A stretch of 64,000 bases of DNA, taken from positions 86,497 to 150,496 of the forward strand of contig NZ_LUTN01000008.1 of assembly GCF_002111595.1 (NCBI RefSeq), in the 5' to 3' direction. Origin of the DNA: Lonsdalea britannica (lineage in GTDB: Bacteria > Pseudomonadota > Gammaproteobacteria > Enterobacterales > Enterobacteriaceae). Of the stretch, positions 23,007-31,947 are shown piece after piece; the stretch's first letter is position 1, and the number at the start of each line of letters is the position of its first letter. A model generated the notes under the pieces. The model saw nothing but the letters and a program-made list of their open reading frames with translations. It did not search any database and was not told the origin of the DNA. The translations under genes were made by a program, and so were the position numbers.

Positions 23007-23027
23007 AATGTAAATCCTAAGTACATT
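23007..23027. promoter_or_regulatory. Candidate operator (inverted repeat) between yegU-like gene and GntR regulator
   Basis: AATGTA (23007-23012) and TACATT (23022-23027) form an inverted repeat with a nine-base spacer, in the 197-base divergent region between the glycohydrolase and regulator starts. A related TAATGTATA lies upstream at about 22951. A site here could serve the neighbouring GntR/UTRA regulator. This is inference from position and symmetry only. Confidence 0.35.
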
Positions 23028-23107
23028 ACCCTGCATATTATGAGTATCCAGGCGGTGGGGAATTGATAAAAAATTGCCTCATTAAAGACCCTAACTACAA
23101 GGCAGCC

Positions 23108-23848
23108 ATGGAAGAATTTTTTATTCAGTTACGGTCCTTGCTGGACAAGCCGTCATCCGCTCCGCGTTACATGCAACTGGCGAAAGCGCTGGAGCTCGCT
23201 ATTCAGCAACGGCGCGATCTCAGCGGGCATTTTTTACCGCCGGAGCGCCAGCTGGTACAACTGCTGGGGCTGTCCCGCGTCACGGTTTCCCGTTCTCTGG
23301 CGCTGCTGGAGCAGAAAGGGTTGATTCTTCGCCAGCAAGGCGTCGGCACGCGTATCGCCCTCCAGCTCGACTATGCGCTGACCAGCGATGAACCGGGTTT
23401 CTCCGCGCTGGTTCAACAGCGGGGCGGGGTCGCCAGCAATAGTTGGCTGGAACGTATCACCGACGTCGCCATTAGTCCGACGCTGGCACTGACGATGCAT
23501 CTTCCGGACAGCGCCGTGTTGACCAAACTTCGTCGCGTCAGGCTGTTGAATGATGAGCCGGCATCGCTGGAGACGGTATGGATCCCACAGCGCTGGTTAC
23601 CGAAACCGGAAGAAATTGAACATTCGCTGTACGGCTATTGGCGCGAGCGACACATCTTTCCAGAAAATCGGCGTTATCGTGTCCGTGCCGTTAGCGCAAC
23701 GCGGGAAATTTCGAAACTGCTGAAAGTGCCGAATGGCATGCCACTGCTGTTTAGCCGTCAGCACACCTTCGACGCCAAAGGTGAGTTATTGGAATACTGC
23801 GAAATTTATTGCCGTAGCGATATCTATGAATTTGAAGTGTCAGACTGA
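23108..23848 (+). CDS. GntR/UTRA-family transcriptional regulator (YegW-like)
   Basis: The product is 246 residues from the ATG at 23108 (MEEFFIQLRSLL); an in-frame TTG at 23063 is less likely. An N-terminal GntR winged helix (GHFLPPERQLVQLLGLSRVT, then VSRSLALLEQKGLILRQQGVG) is followed by a UTRA effector domain (FSALVQQRGG, RRVRLLNDEPASLETVWIP, C-terminal EYCEIYCRSDIYEFEV). This matches the architecture of E. coli YegW. It is divergent from the yegU-like/NCS1/kinase operon and probably controls it in response to the imported substrate. Confidence 0.88.
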   Translation: MEEFFIQLRSLLDKPSSAPRYMQLAKALELAIQQRRDLSGHFLPPERQLVQLLGLSRVTVSRSLALLEQKGLILRQQGVGTRIALQLDYALTSDEPGFSALVQQRGGVASNSWLERITDVAISPTLALTMHLPDSAVLTKLRRVRLLNDEPASLETVWIPQRWLPKPEEIEHSLYGYWRERHIFPENRRYRVRAVSATREISKLLKVPNGMPLLFSRQHTFDAKGELLEYCEIYCRSDIYEFEVSD

Positions 23849-23906
23849 ATCACCGTCCCTGCGGTAAGCGCAGCGCCGGTCAGACCAGCGCTGCGGCGGG
23901 ACGAGA

Positions 23907-24752
23907 TTACGCTTCAGCAGGGGGTTGGTCCGGATCGGGCCCCAGACGCTTGCCGCTGTCCAGCGCGGCGATCTGGCTTAGTTCCTCTTTTTCTAATTTA
24001 AAATCAAGCACATCGAAATTCTCTTGGATGCGTGCCGGTGTGACGGATTTCGGGATCACCACCAATCCGTTATCAAGATGCCAGCGGATGACAATCTGCG
24101 CTGGTGTCTTGCCGTATTTTTTCGCCAGGTCACGGATAATGGGCGTATCAAATACGCCTTTCCCGCCCTGCGCCAGCGGACTCCAGGATTCGGTCTGAAT
24201 GTGGTGCGTGGTGTTCCAGGCATGTAGCGAGCGCTGTTGCAGCAGCGGATGCAGTTCGATCTGGTTGATGACCGGCATCACCCCGGTGGCTTCCTTGAGA
24301 CGCTGCAGGTGGTGGGGATGAAAGTTGCTGACGCCGATGCTTTTAGTGAGCCCCTGTTCCTGCAATCGGATCAAACCCCGCCACGCCTCGATATAGGTAT
24401 CCTCGGCGCTGCCTTTAGGCGGCCAGGGCCAGTGGATCAGGTAGAGGTTGACATAGTCCAGCTTCAGCTTGCGTAGGCTCTCCGTCAGCGCTTGTACCGG
24501 ACGGCCTTGATCGCTGTTCCAGAGTTTGGTGGTGATATACAGATCGTTGCGCGGCAGCCCGGCGGACTGTAACGCCTCGCCCACCGCAGCTTCGTTTTGA
24601 TAGATGGCCGCGGTATCGATGGCCTTGTATCCCGTTTTCAGTGCTTCATTCACCGCAACAATGGTTTCTTCATGGCTGGCTTGCCATACGCCCAGTCCCA
24701 ACTGCGGGATGGTTTTGCCGTCACTCAGTTTAATGATGGGTTGTGTCGTCAT
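23907..24752 (-). CDS. dkgA: 2,5-diketo-D-gluconate reductase A / aldehyde reductase (DkgA)
   Basis: This 281-residue aldo-keto reductase starts at ATG 24752, with AGGAG seven bases upstream. The AKR tetrad is visible: Asp and Tyr in AIDTAAIYQNE, Lys in TTKLWN, His in LYLIHWPW. IPKSVTPARIQENFDVLDF is the NADPH-phosphate clamp. It is close to E. coli DkgA, which reduces 2,5-diketogluconate, methylglyoxal and furfural. It lies 198 bases downstream of yqhD, separated by two hairpins, and is probably part of the YqhC regulon. Confidence 0.94.
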   Translation of the reverse strand: MTTQPIIKLSDGKTIPQLGLGVWQASHEETIVAVNEALKTGYKAIDTAAIYQNEAAVGEALQSAGLPRNDLYITTKLWNSDQGRPVQALTESLRKLKLDYVNLYLIHWPWPPKGSAEDTYIEAWRGLIRLQEQGLTKSIGVSNFHPHHLQRLKEATGVMPVINQIELHPLLQQRSLHAWNTTHHIQTESWSPLAQGGKGVFDTPIIRDLAKKYGKTPAQIVIRWHLDNGLVVIPKSVTPARIQENFDVLDFKLEKEELSQIAALDSGKRLGPDPDQPPAEA

Positions 24753-24808
24753 AGCATTCTCCTTGTTCCGGCCCGACCACGCAGCGCGGTCGATGCAGAC
24801 TGCAGGTT

Positions 24809-24866
24809 CGCTTTTCGGCAAGCCGAAAGCGAATAACGGCGGTTTCCGTGAGAGGAAAAACCGCCG
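24809..24866. repeat. Two adjacent inverted repeats between yqhD and dkgA
   Basis: A near-perfect hairpin (CGCTTTTCGGC paired with GCCGAAAGCG, 24809-24831) is followed by CGGCGGTTT...AAACCGCCG (24837-24866). In the minus-strand transcript they lie between yqhD and dkgA. Neither has a strong T-run after it in that direction, so they may process or stabilise mRNA, or partly terminate it. Confidence 0.5.
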
Positions 24867-24950
24867 GAGTGCTTGTCGCCGCAGGGGAAAGCGTTTTCCC
24901 GATGCGCAGCGTTAAACAGCAGTGTAGCTGAAAGCTGAAGAGGGGGAGGC

Positions 24951-26113
24951 TTAGCGAGCAGCCTCGTAGACGCGTTGACTGTCGGCCAGCGTAATATCCT
25001 TGTGCTCGCCGAGCGACGTCATGCCGTGCTCCTTGAGTTTTTCCACCAGCGCCGGGATGCTGCTGCCGTCCAACTGATAGTCCGACATCCGCGTCGGAAC
25101 GCCCATGCGTTCGAAGAACTCACGGGTGGCCTCAATCGCGCCCTCAATTCGCTGCGCTTCGCTGCCGTCGCGGAGACCCCATACGCGTTCAGCATACTGA
25201 AGCAGTTTCTCCCGTTTCTGCGCTTGACGGTCGCGGAGCATGGCTGGCAGAACAACCGCCAATGTCTGAGCATGATCCAATCCGTGCATGGCGGTCAGCT
25301 CATGCCCCAGCATATGCGTCGACCAGTCTTGCGGCACGCCCGCGCCGATCAGACCGTTCAACGCCAGGGTCGCGCTCCACATGACATTGGCGCGCACAGT
25401 GTAGTTATCCGGTTCTTTCAGCGCGCGCGGACCTTCTTCGATCAGTGTCAGCAGCAGCCCTTCCGCGAAGCATCCTGCACTTTCGCGTCGACCGGATAGG
25501 TCAGGTATTGCTCCAGCGTATGGACAAAGGCATCGACGACGCCGTTGGCGATCTGGCGCTCAGGAAGAGTGTAGGTAACCACCGGGTCCAGTACGGCAAA
25601 CTGCGGGCGCACCAGTGGGGTATGGAACGCCTGCTTATCGCCGCTGGCTTTCCGCGTGATCACCGCGCCGCTGTTGGACTCGGAGCCGGTTGCCGGCAGC
25701 GTCAGCACCACGCCGATAGGCAGCGCCTGGGTGATGTCCTGTCCATGGGTCTGCAGGATATGCCATGGATCTTCCGACGCCGTGTAATTCGCTGCCGCCG
25801 CAATGAATTTGGTGCCGTCCGCGACTGAACCGCCGCCGACGGCAAGCAGAAAGTCGATGTGATCCCGGTGAACCACGTCGACGGCCTTCATCAGCGTTTC
25901 GTAAGTCGGGTTAGGCTCAACGCCGGAAAACTCCGTGATGCTGCGGCCTGCGAGGGCGGCGTGAACCTGATCGAGCACGCCATTGCGTTTGATACTGCCG
26001 CCGCCGTAGACGATCAGAATACGCGCGTCTTCAGGAATTTCGGCGGCGATACCCGCGATCTGTCCTTCCCCGAAGAGAATTTTCGTCGGGGTATGCAGGG
26101 TAAAATTGTTCAT
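24951..26113 (-). pseudogene. yqhD: YqhD NADPH-dependent aldehyde reductase (iron-containing ADH family), frameshifted
   Basis: The N-terminal 217 residues from ATG 26113 read as YqhD: NFTLHTPTKILFGEGQIAGI, the NADPH-binding VYGGGSIKR and GGGSVADGTKFIAAAANY, then TGSESNSGAVITRK. The frame breaks near 25471. One added base restores QDRFAEGLLLTLIEEGPRAL and joins the C-terminal part, which carries the metal-binding His residues (HMLGHELTAMHGLDHAQTLA). The repaired length is about 387 residues, the usual size. YqhD detoxifies short-chain aldehydes. The ATG is three bases after the nitroreductase stop. Confidence 0.9.
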
Positions 26114-26116
26114 AGA

Positions 26117-26857
26117 TTATTTATCCAGTTTAAAGCCTTGCTGAAGCAGGGCGGGTAGAACTTCGGGGAAATAGATGTGCTGGTAATAGTCCGCGGTGTT
26201 AGGCCCCCAGGCGGCGCCGTCAGTGCGACCGATCTTTTCCCAGTGTTTTGTCAGCGTTTCATCGTATTGCTTGATGGCGTCGTTCAGCGTGTCGTCCTGA
26301 TACGTTTCTTCGTGCCGGAAGGTGCTGACAGGCAGACGAGGTTTCTGGTACGCCGGTTGGTCGACGTAGCCCATCACCAGTCCTACCAGCGGGAAAGTGT
26401 GTTCCGGCAACTCGAGCAGTTCGATCATGGCTTGAGGATCGCGGCGGACCGCGCCGATAGGCACGATGCCCAGTCCATAGGAATGGGCCGCAGCGATCAG
26501 GGTGCCCAGGGCGATGCCGACATCGGTACTGCCGGAGACGATGCTCTCCACGCTTTCGTGGGCATGTTGCTCAAAGCCGCTCAGGGCAATGGCACGTTCG
26601 CTTTTATGCATATCCAGCACTAGCGTCAGGAAGACCGGAGCCTGAGCTATCCAGTCTTGTCCACCCGCCAGTTCGGCGATGCGGGCGCGTCGCGCCGGAT
26701 CGCGGGTGACCACAATAGAAACCTGCTGTGAATTAACGGACGTGGGGGCGAGGTAAGCGGTTTCGATGATGGCGGAAAGGACGTCTTCAGGGATCGCTTT
26801 ATCCAGATAGCTGCGTTCGCTGCGATGGCTGGTTAATAACTTGATTGTCTCGTTCAT
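26117..26857 (-). CDS. NADPH-dependent nitro/flavin reductase (nitroreductase family)
   Basis: This 246-residue FMN-dependent oxidoreductase starts at ATG 26857 (MNETIKLLTSHRSERSYLDK), with GGAG nearby; the frame is open further upstream without family support. The HRSERSY motif binds FMN phosphate, and APTSVNSQQVSIVV and the central AHSYGLGIVPIGAVRRDP fit the NfsA/FRP subgroup. The substrate is unknown (nitroaromatics, quinones or flavin). It sits at the head of the yqhD-dkgA operon, divergent from yqhC, a position not seen in E. coli, so control by YqhC is a reasonable inference. Confidence 0.88.
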   Translation of the reverse strand: MNETIKLLTSHRSERSYLDKAIPEDVLSAIIETAYLAPTSVNSQQVSIVVTRDPARRARIAELAGGQDWIAQAPVFLTLVLDMHKSERAIALSGFEQHAHESVESIVSGSTDVGIALGTLIAAAHSYGLGIVPIGAVRRDPQAMIELLELPEHTFPLVGLVMGYVDQPAYQKPRLPVSTFRHEETYQDDTLNDAIKQYDETLTKHWEKIGRTDGAAWGPNTADYYQHIYFPEVLPALLQQGFKLDK

Positions 26858-26972
26858 GTTCTCCACCCCTTCTTGATTTGATTTTCTTCTGTCCATCGGG
26901 TTAGCCGATGGCATGGTCTGTGATTCATTCTCGGGATCTGTCGGCGTAGGTACAATGCTCATTTCTGTTTCG

Positions 26973-27057
26973 TTATTGCCTATTTCTGCAAAGGAGTGCA
27001 GGAATTGATGCTTGACGGCCGGATTTATGTCATTTTATTGCTATATTCTGCAAAGGA
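26973..27057. repeat. Direct repeat upstream of yqhC
   Basis: Two 23-base copies (26973-26995 and 27035-27057) match at about 19 positions. Both begin TTATTGC and end TTCTGCAAAGGA, with starts 62 bases apart, near six helical turns. The second copy provides the AAGGA used as the yqhC ribosome site. They may be a regulator-binding pair or a small local duplication. Confidence 0.45.
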
Positions 27058-27064
27058 TGAAGAT

Positions 27065-27979
27065 ATGCAAAGCGAAACACATCGCCAGCGGCTGGCGAAT
27101 ATGGCCCGACAATACGTGGGGCAGGGCTGCGTCACCGCCACGCCGATCCCGCAGGTCAGGGTCATCTATGCCGAAGAGCACTGTGTGCGTCGGCCGGTGA
27201 TGTATGACCCCAGCATCGTCATCATATTTCAGGGCCATAAGGTCGGATACATGGGCGAAAAGACCTTTCGCTATGATCCGGAAAACTATCTGCTGATGAC
27301 GGTGCCCTTGCCGTTTGAGTGCGAAACGTTCGCGACGCCGGAGCATCCGCTGATCGGCCTGTCGATACGAATGGAAAGCGCGATGTTGCAGGATTTACTG
27401 ATGGATCTTGGCGATGATGAGTGTCCGGATCGTCCGCGCGCCGATATCACCGGGGTATGCAGCGTACCGCTGTACGACAAGATGCTGTGTGCGGCGGAGC
27501 GGCTGCTGGAGGCGATGGCCTCGCCCAGAGACGCCAGAGTGCTGGGGCCGGGGATTGTCCGGGAGATCATCTATTACGTGCTCTGCGGCGTAGGCGGGGC
27601 GGCGCTGCAGGCGGTGGTCAACCGGCATACCCATTTCAGCCAGATCGCGCGCGCGTTACGGCGTATCGAACATGATTACGCGGACAGCCTGAACGTGGAG
27701 CAGTTGGCCGCGGACGTAAACATGAGCGTGTCGGCCTTCCATCATAATTTCAAGGCGGTGACGAATACCTCGCCGCTGCAATATTTGAAATCTTACCGTC
27801 TGCACAAGGCGCGGATAATGATGCTGCATGGTGGGTTGAAAGCCGGTGCGGCGGCGCTGCAGGTCGGGTACGAAAGTCCCTCGCAGTTTAGCCGGGAGTT
27901 TAAACGCTATTTCGGTACGACGCCGGGCGACGAAGTGGTTCGGCTACGGTCGGGCAGGGCGCTGGTGGAAGGTAATTAA
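27065..27979 (+). CDS. yqhC: AraC-family regulator YqhC
   Basis: The product is 304 residues from ATG 27065 (MQSETHRQRLANMARQYV), with AAGGA seven bases upstream; a GTG at 26996 in the same frame has a poorly placed ribosome site. An AraC_N cupin-like domain (VMYDPSIVIIFQGHKVGYMG) precedes two helix-turn-helix motifs (LNVEQLAADVNMSVSAFHHN and AAALQVGYESPSQFSREFKR). In E. coli YqhC activates yqhD-dkgA in response to aldehydes such as glyoxal; the divergent placement here supports the same role. Confidence 0.93.
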   Translation: MQSETHRQRLANMARQYVGQGCVTATPIPQVRVIYAEEHCVRRPVMYDPSIVIIFQGHKVGYMGEKTFRYDPENYLLMTVPLPFECETFATPEHPLIGLSIRMESAMLQDLLMDLGDDECPDRPRADITGVCSVPLYDKMLCAAERLLEAMASPRDARVLGPGIVREIIYYVLCGVGGAALQAVVNRHTHFSQIARALRRIEHDYADSLNVEQLAADVNMSVSAFHHNFKAVTNTSPLQYLKSYRLHKARIMMLHGGLKAGAAALQVGYESPSQFSREFKRYFGTTPGDEVVRLRSGRALVEGN

Positions 27980-28024
27980 CTGGCGTCGCCGCACGGGCAT
28001 TCGGCCCGGCGGCGGAAGGCGGCG

Positions 28025-28684
28025 TCAGGCGCTGACGCGTCTTTTACGCCACAGCATGACGGCGATACCGACCAGGCTGCTAAGCAGCAGCACGACCGGC
28101 AGCAGGCACAGTCCGGTCATCACCTGATCTTCATAGCGTTTCACCAGCGGAATATGGCTGATGGCGTAGCCCAGCGAGACGATGCCGCAGACCCACAGCA
28201 GCCCGCTCAGCCAGTTGAAAACCTGAAAACGGGTATTGCTCAGTCCGGAAATCCCGGCGATGGTGGGGAGCAGCGTACGAATAAACGCCAGAAAACGGCC
28301 GATCAACAGCGCCACCAGTCCGTGGCGGTGAAACAGCGAGTATGCGCGTTGGTGATAGTGCACCGGCAACTGTCCCAGCCAGGTTTTAACCAGTCGGGTA
28401 TGGCCCAGCCAGCGCCCTTGCAGGTAACTGAGCCAGCAGCCGAGGCTGGCCGCAATGGTCAGCAGCACCATGGTGGGGATAAAACTCATCACCCCTTTTG
28501 CGATCATGGCGCCCGCCAGCAACAGTAAGCTGTCTCCCGGCAGGAAGGACGCCGGCAACAGGCCATTCTCAAGAAATAAGGTAACGAAGAGAATGCCGTA
28601 GACCACCCATATCACGTGAGGATCGGCCAGCGCGCTGAAATCTTGCTGCCATAGCGCCTGAATTATTTCGTGAACAACACTCAT
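28025..28684 (-). CDS. yghB: YghB, DedA-family inner-membrane protein
   Basis: This 219-residue DedA protein is the same length as E. coli YghB. Membrane segments alternate with family motifs: [20 protein letters not shown] (the conserved acidic membrane Glu) and [20 protein letters not shown] (the conserved R-x(3)-R-x(3)-P motif). The family is implicated in lipid-carrier flipping and envelope proton balance. The ATG at 28684 follows AGGACGCAA. It lies between yqhC (convergent) and metC (same strand, 189 bases upstream). Confidence 0.94.
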   Translation of the reverse strand: MSVVHEIIQALWQQDFSALADPHVIWVVYGILFVTLFLENGLLPASFLPGDSLLLLAGAMIAKGVMSFIPTMVLLTIAASLGCWLSYLQGRWLGHTRLVKTWLGQLPVHYHQRAYSLFHRHGLVALLIGRFLAFIRTLLPTIAGISGLSNTRFQVFNWLSGLLWVCGIVSLGYAISHIPLVKRYEDQVMTGLCLLPVVLLLSSLVGIAVMLWRKRRVSA

Positions 28685-28873
28685 TTTGCGTCCTGTCTGG
28701 TTTTGCTGGAACCCTCTGAAGTGAACAACGTATTGCTGCTCCGTGCCGCGGTTCGGGTACGTAATAGGGTGAAAAACGTGGGTTTGTCGTTATAACTGCT
28801 GTGTAACGACCATAATACACGTTTTCCCCATGCAATCGCAGCGAAATCAGGGGGTATAGCGAGACAGAAACCT

Positions 28874-30067
28874 TTACGATTCCTGAATTCTTCTGAACCC
28901 GTCAGCAAGATCCTCGATCAGATCGTCGCAATCTTCCAGTCCGATATGTAACCGAATCAACGTGCCGTTGAAATCAACGCCGCCGGCCGGTCGGATTTTG
29001 GCTAGCTCTTCTGGCTGATTTGCCAGAATCAGCGATTCGAAACCGCCCCAAGAATAAGCCATGCTGAAGTGGTGGAAGTTATCAAGATAGCTGGCTAACT
29101 GCGTTGACGAGAGTTTTTGTTTTAAAACAAACGAAAAAAGCCCGTTACAGCCGCTGAAGTCGCGCGTGAAGGCTGCGTGGCCTTTACATTCCGGCAGCGC
29201 GGGATGATTGACGACGTCGACTTCGGGACGTTCCGCCAGCCAGCGCGCAATGCGCAGGCTGCTTTCCTGATGCTGCTTCAGACGCACGCCCAGCGTACGC
29301 AGACCACGGCTGGCGACATAGGCGCTGTCGGCGTCCGCCATCTGTCCCATCAGATAAGATTGCTCGCGCAGCCTGTCCCAGCAGCGGGCATTGGCGACCG
29401 CGGTGCCCAGCATGGCGTCGGAATGTCCAACGATGTACTTGGTGCCGGACTGCACGGAGATATCCACGCCTGCGTCCAGCGCCTTAAACAGAATGCCTGC
29501 CGCCCAGGTGTTATCCATGATGATGACAATCTCCGGATTGACGCGGCGTACGGCGGCGACAATCGCGGGGACATCCTGGACTTCCATGGTGATGGAACCA
29601 GGGGATTCCAGAAATACCGCTTTGGTTTCCGGTTGGATCAATTCGGCGATGCCGTCGCCGATCAGCGGGTCGAAGTAGGTGGTGCTGACATTCATTCTGC
29701 CCAGCACTTTGTTACAAAAGTCCTGCGTCGGCTCATAGGCGGAGCCGGTCACCAGCAAATGGTCGCCCGCGGAGATGAATGACAGGATGGCATTGGCGAT
29801 AGCCGCTGCGCCGCAAGGGTATAGCGCGCAGCCCGCGCCGTTTTCCAGCTCGGTCATGGCTTCTTGAAGAGAGAAGTGCGTCAGCGTTCCTCGGCGACCG
29901 TAAAACAGTGCGCCTTTGGCGCGATTTATCGTCGCCTGTTTCTTGTCTTGTACGCTGTCAAAGACGAGGGAGGAGGCTCGCTGAATCACGGGATTCACTG
30001 AACCTTGAGTAAATTTCTTCTGTCTTCCGGCGGATACCAGTGCTGTGGCGGTTTTTTTGCTCGTCAT
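28874..30067 (-). CDS. metC: Cystathionine beta-lyase (MetC)
   Basis: This 397-residue PLP enzyme converts cystathionine to homocysteine, pyruvate and ammonia. The PLP lysine is in [34 protein letters not shown] and the aromatic YEPTQDF fit the beta-lyase branch rather than MetB. It is divergent from exbBD, as in E. coli. I looked for MetJ boxes in its upstream region and did not find a convincing tandem. Confidence 0.96.
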   Translation of the reverse strand: MTSKKTATALVSAGRQKKFTQGSVNPVIQRASSLVFDSVQDKKQATINRAKGALFYGRRGTLTHFSLQEAMTELENGAGCALYPCGAAAIANAILSFISAGDHLLVTGSAYEPTQDFCNKVLGRMNVSTTYFDPLIGDGIAELIQPETKAVFLESPGSITMEVQDVPAIVAAVRRVNPEIVIIMDNTWAAGILFKALDAGVDISVQSGTKYIVGHSDAMLGTAVANARCWDRLREQSYLMGQMADADSAYVASRGLRTLGVRLKQHQESSLRIARWLAERPEVDVVNHPALPECKGHAAFTRDFSGCNGLFSFVLKQKLSSTQLASYLDNFHHFSMAYSWGGFESLILANQPEELAKIRPAGGVDFNGTLIRLHIGLEDCDDLIEDLADGFRRIQES

Positions 30068-30396
30068 GCTTCACCTGTTGCTCATCGGCCTTAATGGCTC
30101 CTGTCATCGAGGAGCGCGGCGGTTTTATCTCTTTAACACCATTCTCTTTACGTTATCATGGCTGACACCGAGTGTGTCGGGCTGAAGGCTAAAAAGCACA
30201 CTCTTGCTGCCAGTAAGGGCAGTAAAAGGGGATTGTGCTGTAAGGAAAGGCGGGGTTACGGCCAGAAGAGCCGACTGCCATGGAGATATATGCGCAATAA
30301 TAATGAGAATAGCTATCAATTAATTTTGGCTTTGGTATCATTTTGACCAAAATGTTTGACCCATGAATAGCACTGAATGATTGGCGGAGGAACAGC
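30068..30396. other. metC / exbB divergent intergenic region
   Basis: This 329-base region holds promoters for both genes. It includes a Fur-like site (30299-30317) and, closer to exbB, an inverted repeat TTTGGT...ACCAAA (30331-30351). No additional gene is supported. Confidence 0.5.
30299..30317. promoter_or_regulatory. Fur box upstream of exbB
   Basis: AATAATGAGAATAGCTATC matches the 19-bp Fur consensus at 14 positions, including the outer ATAATGA and TATC. It is 80 bases upstream of the exbB start. Iron repression of exbBD is well known in enterobacteria, so function is likely, though not shown here. Confidence 0.7.
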
Positions 30397-31356
30397 GTGA
30401 ATACGGCTGACATTAAAGGAAAGCAGCAGCAGGTTTCATCAGCCCGGCGGACGATTGGCGGCGCCATTGGCGCAGCGTACCGGAGCCTGCTGGCGTTATT
30501 GCTGGTGGCGGGCTTTAGCGGTTATGCGTTTGCCGCGCCTTCATCTTTACCTCTCTCCACGAACGGTGGCGATACAGCGGCGACCTCTCCGCTCTCGCTG
30601 CCGCCGGGTCCCGACGCGGCCGCGCCGGGCAATCTGATGCAAATGGATTTATCCGTGCTGGGGATGTATCAACACGCTGACATCGTGGTCAAGATCGTGA
30701 TGATCGGCTTGATCCTAGCCTCGGTGATGACCTGGGCCATCTTCTTCGGCAAAAGCGCGGAGATGATCGGCGCCAAGCGCCGTCTGCGTCGAGAGCATGA
30801 TGCGCTGAGCAACGTCCGCTCTCTGGACGAAGCGGCGGAAATGGCGCGTCTTTGCAAAGCGGGCAGCGTCGCGCAACAGTTTGTCGCTGAGGCGCAGGAC
30901 GAAATCTCTCTATCGGCTCGTTCCGACGACAACCTCGGCATCAAAGAGCGCACCGCGTTTCGCTTTGAGCGCCGCGTCGCGGCCAACGGACGTCATATGT
31001 CGCGTGGGACCGGATACCTGGCGACCGTCGGTGCCATCGCGCCGTTTATCGGTCTGTTTGGTACGGTTTGGGGCATCATGAACAGCTTTATTGGTATCGC
31101 CCATACGCAGACGACTAATCTGGCCGTTGTCGCTCCCGGCATCGCCGAAGCGTTGCTGGCGACCGCTATCGGTCTGATTGCCGCGATCCCGGCGGTCGTG
31201 ATCTACAACGTGTTCGCCCGTTCTACGACCAGCTACAAAGCGATGGTCGGCGATGTGGCGGCGCAGGTGCTGCTGCTCCAGAGCCGCGATTTAGACATCG
31301 CCGCCAGCGAAAGCAGCACCGCGTCTTCTTCGGCGCAGAAACTACGGGCGGGTTGA
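30397..31356 (+). CDS. exbB: TonB-system energy-transducing protein ExbB
   Basis: This 319-residue protein is longer than E. coli ExbB (244). The extra N-terminus carries a probable signal peptide (SLLALLLVAGFSGYAFAA) and a Pro/Ser-rich linker, as in the extended ExbB of several genera. The conserved core has three membrane segments, with VGAIAPFIGLFGTVWGIMNS and LLATAIGLIAAIPAVVIYN lining the proton path. It starts with GTG, preceded by GGAGG. With ExbD it powers TonB-dependent uptake of siderophores and vitamin B12. exbD begins three bases after its stop. Confidence 0.96.
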   Translation: MNTADIKGKQQQVSSARRTIGGAIGAAYRSLLALLLVAGFSGYAFAAPSSLPLSTNGGDTAATSPLSLPPGPDAAAPGNLMQMDLSVLGMYQHADIVVKIVMIGLILASVMTWAIFFGKSAEMIGAKRRLRREHDALSNVRSLDEAAEMARLCKAGSVAQQFVAEAQDEISLSARSDDNLGIKERTAFRFERRVAANGRHMSRGTGYLATVGAIAPFIGLFGTVWGIMNSFIGIAHTQTTNLAVVAPGIAEALLATAIGLIAAIPAVVIYNVFARSTTSYKAMVGDVAAQVLLLQSRDLDIAASESSTASSSAQKLRAG

Positions 31357-31359
31357 GCC

Positions 31360-31779
31360 ATGGCGATGCATCTGAACGATGGACAGAACGAAAACGGCGA
31401 AATGCATGACATCAACGTCACGCCGTTTATCGATGTCATGCTGGTGCTGCTGATTATCTTTATGGTGGCGGCGCCGCTGGCGACGGTCGATGTTCGCGTG
31501 AACCTGCCCGCCTCTTCCGCAGCGCCTCAGCCGCGTGAAAAGCCGGTCTATCTGACGATTAAAGCCGACAAACAGCTTTATCTGGGTGAAGATCCGGTCA
31601 CGCAAGATACGCTGGCGCAGACGTTGAATGCTAAAACCAACGGCAATAAAGAGAACACCATCTATTTCCAGGCAGATAAAAGCGTGGACTACGAGACCAT
31701 GATGCAGGTGATGGACGCGCTGCGTTCCGCCGGCTACCTCAAAGTGGGGTTGATGGGGATGGAGAAAGTGTCTCGTTAA
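31360..31779 (+). CDS. exbD: TonB-system protein ExbD
   Basis: This 139-residue partner of ExbB has one N-terminal membrane helix (INVTPFIDVMLVLLIIFMVA) carrying the proton-carrying Asp, followed by a periplasmic domain. It is co-transcribed with exbB and followed by a strong terminator. Confidence 0.97.
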   Translation: MAMHLNDGQNENGEMHDINVTPFIDVMLVLLIIFMVAAPLATVDVRVNLPASSAAPQPREKPVYLTIKADKQLYLGEDPVTQDTLAQTLNAKTNGNKENTIYFQADKSVDYETMMQVMDALRSAGYLKVGLMGMEKVSR

Positions 31780-31805
31780 TCATTTACGCCACATCCTGTA
31801 CTTCA

Positions 31806-31829
31806 AGCGCGGCTTCTGCCGCGCTTTTT
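31806..31829 (+). terminator. Rho-independent terminator after exbD
   Basis: AGCGCGGC (31806-31813), loop TTCT, GCCGCGCT (31818-31825), then a T-run. It lies 27 bases after the exbD stop. Confidence 0.88.
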
Positions 31830-31947
31830 CATTTCTGTGAACCCCGCCTGTCGCCTTCTCTGCCGAAGGGATGTTCCCTTCAACCGCAGGCGCGATATCT
31901 GGTCAGAGGCGTGCCGTGCCGAAAGGCCGCTCCGCTGGCAAAGAAGC

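Noticed and set aside
30068..30396. A MetJ operator upstream of metC
   Set aside because: I found no tandem 8-mers close to the met-box consensus in this region, although metC is MetJ-controlled in E. coli.
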